Of a stretch of 64,000 nucleotides of DNA, positions 40,662 to 52,548 are shown in pieces. Both the position numbers and the translations under genes were made by a program. The notes under the pieces are model-generated. The model made no database searches. It saw only the letters and a program-made list of their open reading frames with translations, and was not told where the DNA came from. The DNA comes from Chrysogorgia sp. JL179-B06 (taxonomy: Eukaryota > Cnidaria > Anthozoa > Scleralcyonacea > Chrysogorgiidae): assembly GCA_035772405.1 (NCBI GenBank), contig JAYKKM010000471.1, forward strand, positions 1,814,501 to 1,878,500. Reading direction: 5' to 3'. How positions within the stretch are numbered: the stretch's first letter is position 1; every line of letters starts with the position of its first letter.

Positions 40662-41616
40662 CAGGGGGTGACCAAAAAAAAGTGTCCCCCCATAAAAAGT
40701 AATAAACTCGTTACTTTTTGAAGAAAGTGTTTATAAATGTTTTGTTTTTTGTATTATTTGGGCAGATTTGTGGACTTGTGAGTTCAAAATGTTATTCTAT
40801 AAGCAATAGACTCGTAGATAAATTGAATTTGGAGGGTTTTAACAAAAAATCAATATGGCAGTTTAAAATCAAATTTTCACCAAAGAGTTCGAGTACTTTT
40901 TACAACAAATGGTTTATTAGGCGGAAAATGTTGAGTAAAGTAAAATGGCTGAAATAATCAGTAAATTCCATATCATGTAAAAATTTCATCATATATAGAG
41001 GTAGAGTTTAAATACTGAATAATGTAGTCTTCTTTCAGTGCATATGAGTTATGGCTATAGAAATAGATAGTGCACCCCAAAAGCAAATATACAGAGCCGA
41101 CACCAGCAGATATATATTAATACAATACCATAAAATTGTTTTCTTGTGTAAACAATTCCTCATTTCACTTAAGTAGTTAAATCTATAGAAGAATCTCATA
41201 GTCGGGTATAACTTTGGTTTTTAATAATTTTTGTTCAAATCTCTAGAAAGGTTAAATCACATAAGACAAGCTACAAAGATTACATATTAGTCTTTCTAGA
41301 TTTATTTCATATTTTTACATTTTATTTCTTGTCAATTTGTGCAGAGTTAAACACTTGCAAATGCATTGATAATAATTTAATAATTTAGTGTGTTTTGGTT
41401 AAAAAATGGCCATTTTGAATTCAGAGCAAAAACCCTCCAAATACAATTTATCTACCAGTTTATTGCATAGAATAACAATTATCGAACTGACAAGCCACAA
41501 AACTGCGCAAATAATACAAAAAAAAACACATTTCTAACACTTTCTAAACACAAATGACAAAAAGTAACGAGTTTATTAATTTTTATGGGGGGCCACTTTT
41601 TTTTGGTCACCCCCTG
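40662..41616. mobile_element. 955-bp element with long inverted repeats and TA duplication
   Basis: Terminal inverted repeats of about 200 bp start CAGGGGGTGACCAAAAAAAA. TA is duplicated on both sides (40660-40661, 41617-41618) inside the minisatellite unit. TA duplication fits the Tc1/mariner superfamily. The middle is AT-rich and has no transposase. Confidence 0.9.
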
Positions 41617-41792
41617 TAGCTGAATACTGGGATTGCACCCAGTCTGTAGCAAGTGTAGCTGAATACTGGGGTTGCACCCAGGCTGTAGCAAGTGTAGCTG
41701 AATACTGGGGTTGCATTCAGTCTGTAGCTGAACGTTGTGGTTGCACCCAAGCTGTAGCAAGTGTAGCTGAACATTGGGGTTGCACCCAAGCT

Positions 41793-42543
41793 CAGGGGCG
41801 TACCGTGCGGGGGGGTGAATACGTCGGTAAAAATTTTTTCACTGAATACGTCGGTAAAACGCGGAGTCGGTCGGTAAAGCCTGGCATCGTCGGTAAAACC
41901 GATTGGTCAGACCGGAAGTCGTCATATTAGATCGTTGGTAAAATTGACTTAATCGACTGTTTAAACTTTGTCGGTTGTATAAAATTCGATTTAATTGCAT
42001 GTGTTAGGTGTACAAAAATGAGTTAAAGCCCCTCCCCCTTAGTTAACTTTTGTAACTTCCGGTTTGGGGACATGCGGTTTTGACAGAAAGGGATATAAAA
42101 GTCCTTCGAGTGTAAATATTAATATGAGTTGAAAAGAAACAAAGTATCGTTTTGTTGTTATTGTCATTATGGGATTTGGATCGGAACACATGTAACACAT
42201 GGGTTAATGTTAATGTTACAAACCTCCCTTTTTCCGATTTCCGATCCAACCTAGTAGGCAGCAGGCAACTCTTGGATTCATTTGAACTATGATCGCTGCA
42301 GAATTAGATGAAAAAGTTTGCTCAAATTGCTGCAAATTGTCTTTCCGAGCTTCTAGATTTCAAAATTTTCCGGGGAAGGACCCCCGCACCCCTCTAAAAA
42401 TGCGGTCACTGATTACCTACTTGTCGACATCAGCCCCCCCCCCCCCAACTTTAAATCCGCTCCTATGCCTCGGCGCCCACGTGTTCGTCGGTAAAACTAA
42501 GACGATACACCCCCCCATCCAAAATGGTCATGGTACGCCACTG
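41793..42543. mobile_element. 751-bp non-autonomous hAT-like element
   Basis: Ends CAGGGGCGTACC and GGTACGCCACTG are imperfect inverted repeats. The 8-bp duplication CCCAAGCT occurs at 41785-41792 and 42544-42551. It lies within the minisatellite. The interior repeats GTCGGTAAAA several times, and a C-run is at 42,436-42,447. No gene. Confidence 0.92.
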
Positions 42544-43980
42544 CCCAAGCTGTAGCAAGTGTCGCTGAATATTGGGGTTGCACCAAGGCTGTAATAATTG
42601 CAGCTGAACATTGGGGTTGCACGCAGGCTGTAGTAAGTGTAGCTGAACATTGGGGTTGCACCAAGCTGTAGCAAGTGTAACTGAATACTGGGGTTGCACC
42701 CAGGCTGTAGTAAGTGTAGCTGAATACTGGGGTTACACCGAGGCTGTAGCAACTGTAGCTGGACATTGGGGTTGCACCCAAGCTGTAGTAAGTGTAGCTG
42801 AATACTGGGGTTGCACCCAGGCTGTAGCAACTGTAGCTGAATACTGGGGTTGCACCCAGGTTGTAGCAACTGTAGCTGAATACTGGGGTTGCACCCAGGC
42901 TGTCGCGACTGTAGCTGGATATTGTGGTTGCATCCAGGCTGTAGCAGATTTAGCTGAACATTGGGGTTGCACCCAAGTTGTAGCAAGTGTAGCTGAACAT
43001 TGGGGTTGCACCCAAGCTGTAGCATGTGTAGCTGAACATTGGGATTGCACCCAAGCTGTAGCAGGTGTAGCTGAACATTGGGGTTGCACCCAAGCTGTAG
43101 CAAGTGTAGCTGAACATTGGGGTTGCACCCAAGCTGTAGCAGATTTAGCTGAACATTGGGGTTGCACCCAAGCTGTAGCAAGTGTAGCTGAACATTGGGG
43201 TTGCACCCAGGCTGTAGCAAGTGTAGCTGAACATTGGAGTTGCACCCAATCTGTAGCATGTAAGCCTTTTCGCGGTTGTAGCAAGTGTAGCTGAACATTG
43301 GGATTGCACCCAGGCTGTAGCAGATTTAGCTGAACATTGGGGTTGCACCCAAGCTGTAGCAAGTGTAGCTGAACATTGGGGTTGCACCCAAGCTGTAGCA
43401 GTTGTAGCTGAACATTGGGGTTGTACCGAAGCTGTAGCAAGTGTAGCTGAATACTGGGGTTGCACCCAGGATGTAGTAGGTGTAGCTGAACATTGGGGTT
43501 GCACCGAAGCTGTAGCAAGTGTAGCTGAACATTGGGGTTGCGCCCAAGCTGTATCAAGTGTAGCTGAATACTGGGGTTGCACCCAGGATATAGCAACAGG
43601 ATGTAGCAAATGTAGCTGAACATTGGGGTTGCACCCAAGCTGTTAGCTGAACTCTGGGGTTGCACCCAAGCTTTGGCATGAGCAAGTGTAGCTGAACATT
43701 CCCAAGCTGTAGTAAGTGTAGCTGAATATTGGGGTTGTACCAAAGCTGTAGCAGATTTAGCTGAACTCTGGGGTTGCACCCAGACTTTGTCAAGAGCAAG
43801 TGTAAATCACTGGGGTTACACCCAGGCTTCAAGAGCATAGTAAACATAACACGACACCACAGTTGTTGTTGTTGTTTTTTTTTAATAAATTTAATGATCC
43901 CCAATTAACTAATGAACCACGAACCAGTCAGGCTTGTCAGGCTTGTCTTGCTTCTCAAAGATTCAACATCGGACGCATGA

Positions 43981-45189
43981 TTAGCAATTCTTGAGGCATG
44001 TCGACTGGAGTCGGATGAGATTGTGGAGCGAGGTCGAAAAAAAAAATGTCTGCATATTGAAGCGGGAAAAGAGCGTCAGCGATGCTGGAATGTGCTTGGC
44101 ACTTATTTTGAAGTTATATCGTGCTGTGCGACGAAAATGGATAATGTTTTCGTCCTTAGATGTACCCGACGTGATAACAGACACTACACTGTCGTTGTCA
44201 CATAGGAATTGGATACGCTTTCGGGCCAACTACCCCGCCCAAATATGACACGCAAGCACAATGGGGAATTGGGAATAATGCCTAAAGGCTGTTGCCCTGG
44301 CGATCACGTTCCGTTACACCATTCGCCACTGTAGTATACCAGAAACCGCAAGCTTCCTGATGCAAGCCAAGTGCCAAATCAACGCAATACTGTTCTCTCC
44401 AGTACCTCATGTATCTCACAATACGCGCTTTTGATGTCGACCTTTTTTTTCACCGCCCCTTTTCCGGTTTTCACTATCAAATCGATAGCGTCTTTCTCTA
44501 CGTCAACGAAAAAAATTATTCTTGTTCATGCCATCGTTTACGCTATGGTCAAACGGATATGACAAACCAAAAATAAACCGCCAGCCATTTCCGTTATGAT
44601 TTACTATTTTTACAAACGCACTTTAATGCCTTAAGCATCTCAGGACTATTTTTGTATATATCCGTATTAAAATAGTATCGAGACTAATCTTATAATATAA
44701 GCCGTCAAGTGTTATCTTAAATCGTATTAATTCTAGACCTTATTTTAATCAAGCATTTCCGACCATTACGATAAATAGCTAGACATTTATTCTTAATAAA
44801 CAATTCTGTTCTTTAACTTGCACGCGTTACTTCGCTGTGTCTATGTCTTCGAACAAGTTATGTTGCAGCGTTGAGTTCATTAAGAATACGTTCTCAGGCT
44901 CTTATTAGCGGTCGAGTATTTGTCACACGTTTAACTCGCGCTAAAGCGTTTCGCTAGTCGGCCCAAACACTCGTCCTAGTTCGACAACTTTCTGTAGGTA
45001 CTCATCTATTACGTATGGGTGCTCATAAGAAGACGGACAATTGTACTTTGCGGACCTCGATTTCCAAAGATTCGGATGAAAACCAAGATGAAAACCGAAA
45101 CGGAAACCATTTAAAACGTAATTAACCTTACGGCGGTTCGGGTGTGCGCACAGTTGTTGTTCAAAATTAGTGATATTAATTGGTGACAC
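43981..45189 (-). pseudogene. DIRS-type reverse transcriptase-RNase H remnants
   Basis: The RT N-terminus is at 44941-45189 (NITNFEQQLCAHPNRRKVNYVL). At about 44,280-44,560, broken pieces carry DHSVNDG and KVDIKSAY, the latter the RT motif A region. RNase H pieces lie at 43981-44229 (RKRIQFLCDNDSVV, TSGTSKDENIIH). Multiple stops and frame changes; inactive. The order and motifs match DIRS/Ngaro elements. Confidence 0.75.
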
Positions 45190-45243
45190 TAGGCTGACGT
45201 GCGGTATAATCCCTTTAACTAAACGTCTGGTGCTGAAATATAT

Positions 45244-46200
45244 TTAGGCCGTCCTCACTTTGCCGCCGACTGAGCTCTGGTTGTAGCGCCTCATGTCCTC
45301 ACGCGAACGTGCACGTTTGTTATTACTTCGGAATTGGTGGTATTGCACGCAATTAATTCCTCTGTGTGGCCCACCGCAGCCGTTTTTGTCGCACAGATGG
45401 CGAAATCTACAGTTTTCGCGCGGGCTGCTACATGAGCCATGATTCCACGACCGGCAGGATACGTTGGAGGACTGGTGGCGACCAGTTGTTGTCACTATGC
45501 CGACTGTGGTATGGTAATTTACAAGTCAGAGTTTATTCTGCTCTAATCTTGTAGGTTTGAAGCTGCGGCTTCGATGCGAAACGCGCGATCACAAATTATA
45601 CCAGCCTCTACCCCGAAAATCGTTTAACCATACAAATAATGAACGTATGTAGGTCAACAAATTGCGGGCCCTGTGGGGAAATTCGGTCGCGATCACGGCC
45701 ATGTAGCTGTTGAAACACTCCACCCATGTCAGGATATCGGTAACTTCTTGCTTTTTTCGCGCGGTTAACCTTATTGTAGGGATGATCGTTCCACCTACGA
45801 CCGTAAATGATGAAAACTCGACCATTGGAACCTATAGGTTCTCCGGCACTAATTCGGACATCTCAACGAAGTTGTAGGAGACAATTTGGTCCACCACTTT
45901 CGCAGAGACGAAGGTGCGAACGACCTCGCCGAGCCCAAGGCAGCGATAGGTCCTGACCATCACTTGTGCCTGGTACGTTGCGCTTGATATCGCATCTGGC
46001 ACCCTTTCTAACTCGGAGGTGGACGGAGAATATTTCGTACTAATACCAATAAATGATGGAGCACGTAATATACCTTGACTGCTGCTAGTGTTACCTGATG
46101 TCGACCCAGGAATACGTTGGCCCAATCTTTCCAAAGACGCGACGCGACGTGCGTCTGGTGACGGTTGGCATGTCCAAATTTCCTCCGTACCCAAAACCAC
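45244..46200 (-). pseudogene. DIRS-type gag remnants with CCCH-like zinc motif
   Basis: Pieces at 45832-46200 and 45589-45825 (TDILTWVECFNSYMAVIATEF, typical of DIRS gag). At 45244-45495 a Cys/His motif (CRSWNHGSC ... NCRFRHLCDKNGCGGPHRGINC) matches the gag zinc-binding end of such elements. Frames are broken. Confidence 0.72.
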
Positions 46201-46479
46201 CTTCTACTAGCTCTGCTACTCTGCGTGCCCGCTGTCTCAATGCGTAATGCCTATTCCTCCGCGAGTACCGTTGCTTTTAAGCCTTCTCTCGCCCCAGGCC
46301 TTGCGCGTTCCTTTGTTGTTAACACCTCATTATACATCCCGCCGTACATCAAGGAAAACCGAGTCAACATGTAATAAGCTCACGTGTGAAGAACAAGGCT
46401 TAATTGACATACTGAATTGGCGACCTCTCATATGCCAACTGGGAATTTCACATCAAGTATCTTAATTACCTGCAGCAAC

Positions 46480-48076
46480 ATGGCGTTATTTTCTATGTCA
46501 TCTTTGGCACTCAAATGGAGTTATTTCTTTTTAGTCGGCAGTGTGATTGGTTTTACTGAGTACAGCAATGTTTATATGAAACAACTTGGCTTCAGCCCAT
46601 CCCAGATTGGATTGACATCACTTATGGGCATCCAACACTTATGCTTAGCGCTGTTCGGATATCTCGGGGACAGATTTCGAGCAAGGAAACTCGTTTTAGT
46701 TGTAATGACCGCAGTGATTATCCTAACATCTCTCGCTCCTCTCTTGCCATTTGTCGTGTCTTTTCCAACATGCTTCGTAAACCCGAATGAGACCCAAACG
46801 AATCGCACCAGTGATCTTTCGAAGGTATTCTTTCAGAACGTTAGCCACCGTGACGTGTCTGTCAACAGATCATCGAACACTTCCCTACTTCCAACAAACG
46901 TACAAAACGATTCCAGATTTACGCCGAATTCCCGTACCACAGGTGTGAAAATGCCAACTCCAATAGAGCAGGTGAAGCGGAACATCTATATTCCTTGGCT
47001 GAGCACTCTTTTTGTATTCATGGCCATCGTCAAAGCGCTTTTTACAGTTTTACTTCGAGGTATCTTATCTCTAGAAAACGTAGCTACAATGACGTACATT
47101 AAAGAAGAGAGAACACGCTACGGCAGATACAGCATGTGGATACACATTGGGGGCTGTGCCTCGCTCCTAGGCATTGGTTTGTTTGCTTCCCACACCAAGC
47201 TCAGTGTTTGTGGATTTGTCGGATATGGCTACCACATAACATTTATTTGGGTAGCGGTGTGGATGATGTTGGGTTCCTTCCCCATACCTTGGTTTAATTA
47301 CGAATATCTTGACCATCGCTACGCCAATTGGACTGAGGTGAAAACTATCTTATGTGACTTTCATTATATAATTATGTTAATCGTCGCCTTCTTCATTGGC
47401 TCCTTCACCAGTTTTCAAATAAACTGGGAGTTCTGGTATATCAGCGAGTTATCTGGAAGCCCGACAATTATGGGAGTGGCTGGTTTAATACGGCGACCCA
47501 TGGTAGCGTTGTCCTTTTATCTGTCAGGATTCCTCATAGAAAAAATCGGTGATCTTAAAACCATTGCAGTCTCCTTATACCTACTTTTTATCTCCTTTTT
47601 GGCCATATCTTTCATCAAAATTCCCTGGCTTATTCTCACCGTCGACTTTCTCCAGGCGGCCGGTTACGGTTTGTCCTACACTGGTGTGACCGTCCATTTT
47701 TCAAAGGCTGGGTGCAAGGCGAGCTCGGCCGTAATTCTCGGTACGAATTTTAAGTTTTGTTATTTCTTAAAGAATATTTTAACATTTTGTAACAGCTTTT
47801 ACGCTAGCTTACCTCAAGTATCTTTATTCTAAGACTTATAACCCGCTATTTTTTATTTTTAAAGGACTTTTGGAGATGGTTTACGCAATAGGCGTTGATG
47901 GCGGAGCAGGAGTTATGGGTTTACTTTTTAATGCCATTGGACCAAGAACAACTTTGTTATGCTACTCCGTTACAATCGCTATCATCCTTATCGGTTTTCT
48001 CGCCTACATATATTTTGGTAAAGATCCTGACGAATACGAAAAACTTCCAGTGGATAGCGATAACGAAGACGATTAA
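46480..48076 (+). pseudogene. MFSD6-like transporter copy 4, splice donor deleted
   Basis: Start ATG 46480, aligned to the other copies; the frame extends further upstream only because no stop intervenes. Exon 1 is open, and exon 2 (47865-48076) is intact and identical in protein to copy 3. The 5-base deletion at the exon 1 border (about 47,755) removes the donor and the S-G codons, so read-through ends in intron codons (FCYFLKNILTFC...). It is a near-complete gene with one decisive lesion; the truncated 450-aa protein might still fold without its last helix. Confidence 0.85.
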
Positions 48077-48429
48077 ACACGAAGCGATAGGACACCCGCT
48101 ACGAAATGCATTGAAGTTTGACTTGACATTTCTTTGTAATTGCAAGCGTCGCTGTGTCGTTCTATTGACTCTTGATTATGCCTTTTCTTCGTGTTTTATG
48201 TTGGGCTTTAATATTTTAATAAAATTATGCCAATGGTAATGAGGCTATAATGGCGAGTTAATTAACGCGAAAGAAAACGCATAATACGAGGCTGACACAA
48301 GGTTTTGTTTTCTTCAGTAATTCACCGAAAGTCGATTAATGAGCTGTAGAACTGTTAAAAGAGTTATAAGTCTATGGGGCGCCGTTTGTAAAAAAACTAT
48401 TTAGCGTTTATTTTGTATATAGTTGATGT

Positions 48430-48900
48430 TATTGTGGTTTGTTATTTATAAATAACATTTGTTTTTATTAAATAACACTTGCGATTTACTAAATAACATT
48501 CGCGATTACATTTGCGATTTAATAAATCGCAATTGCGATTTACTAAATCGCAATTGCGATTTAATAAATAACATTGCGATTTAATAAATCGCACTTGCGA
48601 TTTACTAAATAACACATGCGATTTACTAAATAACACTTGCTATTTACTAAATAACACTTGCGATTTACTAAATCGCACTTGCGAATTACTAAATAACACT
48701 TGCGATTTAATAAATAACATTGCGATTTACTAACCAACACTTGCGATTTACTAAATCGCACTTGCGAATTACTAAATAACACTTGCGACTTAATAAATAA
48801 CATTGCGATTTACTAACCAACACTTGCGATTTACTAAATCGCACTTACGAATTACTAAATAACACTTGCGATTTAATAAATAACATTGCGATTTACTAAC
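48430..48900. repeat. 21-bp satellite after transporter copy 4
   Basis: Longer than in copy 1: a ~120-bp block (GCGATTTACTAACCAACACTTG...) is repeated three times, showing local expansion. Confidence 0.9.
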
Positions 48901-50219
48901 TACTAGATTTAAGAGGCTCAAGCCAAATAATACATTGACCAGCGGATGTACTTTTTGGGGTAGGTACTTTAGCCCAATCTCGTACCCAGAGCCTGCGTTC
49001 CATTTGGCCTGTGCCAAAAAACAGAGGCTCTGGGGAACTCCGATGAAACTCGTCATTTAATTGGTTGATACTGAGCTCTCGCACCAGTTTGCTCGCAAGC
49101 CGCACTTTCTAATCGCGGTAAATAAACAGTTCTTTTCAGAACTATGGCTGGTAAAGATTTATTCGATACACCTGTAGAGAGTAGTGTAACACATAATTAT
49201 ACACGACAGACCCAAAATACAATTGAACACATGAAATAATTCAAAACAACAAAAAACCCGAAAATTTACAAGTTAAAACTTAAAACTTATACATATCGTC
49301 TGACTCGTCTCGTAATTCTTCGCAGTTTCGCCTCAGAACTTTAAATTATATTAGAGACTACAAGGTCGACGTAGTTTAGCCAAAGTTCTTGACAGAAAGT
49401 ACAATTCCTTACATTTTAATGTGTTCTGTGTAGCAATTGTAACCTGAGCGGCCAACGGCGACGCGGACATATAAAACATTCTCGTCAAATCGTCCAGGAG
49501 AAAAGCTAAGAAAAACCATTTGTATCGCAACGCTTTTCCAAGAGCTTTGTAAAACATACTGGGCCATTCTTTATCGGTAAACAAATATTTTTCCTGGTCT
49601 TCGGACAAGCTAAAGATCGTCGATGACTGTAACAAATTATAGGGAACTGGAAACCAGAGGACTGGGAATAAAAAAACAATTTGGGGGACTTTTTCATCGG
49701 AGTTCCCCAGAGCCTCTCTTTTTTTGGCGCAGGCCAAAAGGAACGCAGGCTCTGGGTACGAGATTGTACTTAGCCCTCCTTAGCCATCCTTAGGCACACT
49801 TAGCCCACCTTAGGCATACTTAGCCATCCTTAGCCATCCTTCCCTAGCCATCCTTTAGGAGGGCTAAGAATGGCTAAGGAGGGCTAATAATGCGTAAGGA
49901 TGGCTAAGGAGGGCTAAGGATGGTTAAGGATGGCTAAGGATGGCTAACGAGTGCTAAGTATGCCTAAGGAGGGCTAAGGAGGGTTACGTGTGCCTAAGGA
50001 GGGGTAAGGATGGCTAAGGAGGCCTAAGGAGGCCTAAGGAGGGCTAAGGAGGGCTAAGGAGGGCTAAGGAGGGCTAAGTAGAGTAAGGAGGCTTAAGAGT
50101 ATACATGGTTACATCCGTTATTACGATACACTATAATGGGGGTCAGATAAAGTACCCACCCAAAAAAGTACATCCGCTGGTCAATGTATTATTTGGCTTG
50201 AGCCGCTTAAATGCACAAA
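48901..50219. repeat. Centre (c) of palindrome 2
   Basis: Nearly identical to 17511-18889. Contains the leftward frame at 49351-49737 (128 aa, extended N-terminally as MACAKKREALGNSDEKVPQI) and the CTAAGGATGG minisatellite (49,765-50,100). Confidence 0.85.
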
Positions 50220-50580
50220 TGTCGACATACTATTAAATTGTAAATGTCATTTAGTAAATCGCAAGTGTTAGGTAGTAAATGGCAATGTTATTTATTTTAT
50301 CGCAAGTGTTATTTAGTAATTCGCAAGTGCGATTTAGTAAATCACAAGTGTTATTTATTAAATCGCAAATGTTATTTAGTAAATCGGAAGTGCGATTTAT
50401 TAAATCGCAATGTTATTTATTAAATCGCAATGTTATTTATTAAATCCCAAATGTTATTTATTAAATCGCAAGTGTTATTTATTAAATCGCAAGTGTTATT
50501 TATTAAATCGCAAATGTTATTTAGTAAATCGCAAGTGTTATTTAATAAAAACAAATGTTATTTATAAATAACAAACCATG
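50220..50580. repeat. 21-bp satellite, inverted arm of palindrome 2
   Basis: Same as 18890-19150 but about 80 bp longer. Confidence 0.9.
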
Positions 50581-50945
50581 AGGAGCTAAATAACATCAAC
50601 TATATACAAAATAAACGCTAAATAGTTTTTTTACAAACGGCGCCCCATAGACTTATAACTCTTTTAACAGTTCTACAGCTCATTAATCGACTTTCGGTGA
50701 ATTACTGAAGAAAACAAAACCTTGTGTCAACCTCGTATTATGCGTCTTCTTTCGCGTTAATTAACTCGCCATTATAGCCTCATGACCATTAGCATAATTT
50801 TATTAAAATATTAAAGCCCAACATAAACAACGAAGAAAAGTCATAATCAAGAGTCAATAGAACGACACAGCGACGCTTGCAATTACAAAGAAATGTCAAG
50901 TCAAACTTCAATGCATTTCGTAGCGGGTGTCCTATCGCTTCGTGT

Positions 50946-52548
50946 TTAATCGTCTTCGTTATCGCTATCCACTGGGAGTTTTTCGTATTCGTCAGGATCT
51001 TTACCAAAATATATGTAGGCGAGAAAACCGATAAGGATGATAGCGATTGTAACGGAGTAGCATAACAAAGTTGTTCTTGGTCCAATGGCATTAAAAAGTA
51101 AACCCATAACTCCTGCTCCACCATCAACGCCTATTGCGTAAACCATCTCCAAAATTCCTTTAAAAATAAAAAATAGCGGGTTATAAGTCTTAGAATAAAG
51201 ATACTTGAGGTAAGCTAGCGTAAAAGCTGTTACAAAATGTTAAAATATTCTTTAAGAAATAACAAAACCCGATTTAAAATTCGTACCGAGAATTACGGCC
51301 GAGCTCGCCTTGGACCCAGCCTTTGAAAAATGGACGGTCACACCAGTGTAGGACAAACCGTAAGCGGCCGCCTGGAGAAAGTCGACGGTTAGAATAAGCC
51401 AGGGAATTTTGATGAAAGATATGGCCAAAAAGGAGATAAAAAAGTAGGTATAAGGAGACTGCTATGGTTTTAAGATCACCGATTTTTTCTATGAGGAATC
51501 CTGACAGATAAAAGGACAACGCTACCATGGGTCGCCGTATTAAACCAGCCACTCCCATAATTGTCGGGCTTCCAGATAACTCGCTGATATACCAGAACTC
51601 CCAGTTTATTTGAAAGCTGGTGAAGGAGCCAATGAAGAAGGCGACGATTAAAATAATTATATAATGAAAGTCACATAAGATAGTTTTCACCTCAGTCCAA
51701 TTGACGTAGCGATGGTCAAGATATTCGTAATTAAACCAAGGTATGGGGAAGGAACCCAACATCATCCACACCGCTACCCAAATAAATGTTATGTGGTAGC
51801 CATATCCGACAAATCCACAAACACTGAGCTTGGTGTAGGAAGCAAACAAACCAATGCCTAGGAGCGTGGCACAGCCCCCAATGTGTATCCACATGCTGTA
51901 TCTGCCGTAGCGTGCTCTCTCTTCTTTAATGTACGTCATTGTAGCCACGTTTTCTAGAGATAAGATACCTCGAAGTAAAACTGTAAAAAGCGCTTTGACG
52001 ATGGCCATGAATACAAAAAGAGTGCTCAGCCAAGGAATATAGGTGTTCCGCTTCACCTGCTCTATAGGAGTTGGCATTTTCACACCTGTGGTACGGGAAT
52101 TCGGCGTAAATCTGGAATCGTTTTGTACGTTTGTTGGAAGTAGGGAAGTGTTCGATGATCTGTTGACAGACACGTCACGGTGGCTAACGTTCTGAAAGAA
52201 TACCTTCGAAAGATCACTGGTGCGATTCATTTGGGTCTCATTCGGGTTTACGAAGCATGTTGGAAAAGACACGACAAGTGGCAAGAGAGGAGCGAGAGAT
52301 GTTAGGATAATCACTGCGGTCATTACGACTAAAACGAGTTTCCTTGCTCGAAATCTGTCCCCGAGATATCCGAACAGCGGTAAGCATAAGTGTTGGATGC
52401 CCATAAGTGATGTCAATCCAATCTGGGATGGGCTGAAGCCAAGTTGTTTCAAATAAACATTGCTGTACTCAGTAAAACCAATCACACTGCCGACTAAAAA
52501 GAAATAACTCCATTTGAGTGCCAAAGATGACATAGAAAATAACGCCAT
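50946..52548 (-). pseudogene. MFSD6-like transporter copy 5, one-base frameshift
   Basis: Start ATG at 52548. Exon 1 has an intact donor (AAATCGG/GT), and exon 2 (50946 to about 51,157) is intact. One extra A in an A-run near 51,437-51,443 shifts frame about 55 codons before the end of exon 1. Apart from that single base the gene is complete, so it may be a recent loss or a sequencing/assembly slip in the homopolymer. Confidence 0.88.

Larger units (their letters stand above)
40122..43838. repeat. 39-bp minisatellite, interrupted by two insertions
   Basis: Units of 39 bp (GTAGCAAGTGTAGCTGAACA + TTGGGGTTGCACCCAAGCT with variants) at 40122-40661, 41617-41792 and 42544-43838. Because 39 = 13 x 3, long frames stay open on both strands (13-residue periods, LLQLGCNPNVQLH leftward). 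Some units are shortened near 43,600-43,830. Confidence 0.95.
39881..46332 (-). mobile_element. Degenerate DIRS/Ngaro-type retroelement with internal minisatellite
   Basis: Inserted in the R block: the uninterrupted site (ATGTATGCTA/TACATC) is visible in reverse at about 21,180-21,190 and 52,645-52,655, and there is no target duplication, as usual for tyrosine-recombinase elements. The left end TTAACACCTAC and right end ACCTCATTA match the ends of the element at 59,522-63,012. Reading leftward: gag remnants, RT-RNase H remnants, then a 39-bp minisatellite where the recombinase gene would be. No tyrosine recombinase is seen. Confidence 0.82.

Noticed and set aside
42650..43294. 214-codon rightward and 256- and 348-codon leftward frames
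   Set aside because: Open only because the 39-bp minisatellite period is divisible by three; all frames of the repeat are open.
46417..46479. Upstream extension of transporter copy 4 (MATSHMPTG...)
   Set aside because: Other copies start at the MALFSM codon, and the extension is R-block sequence that simply lacks a stop.
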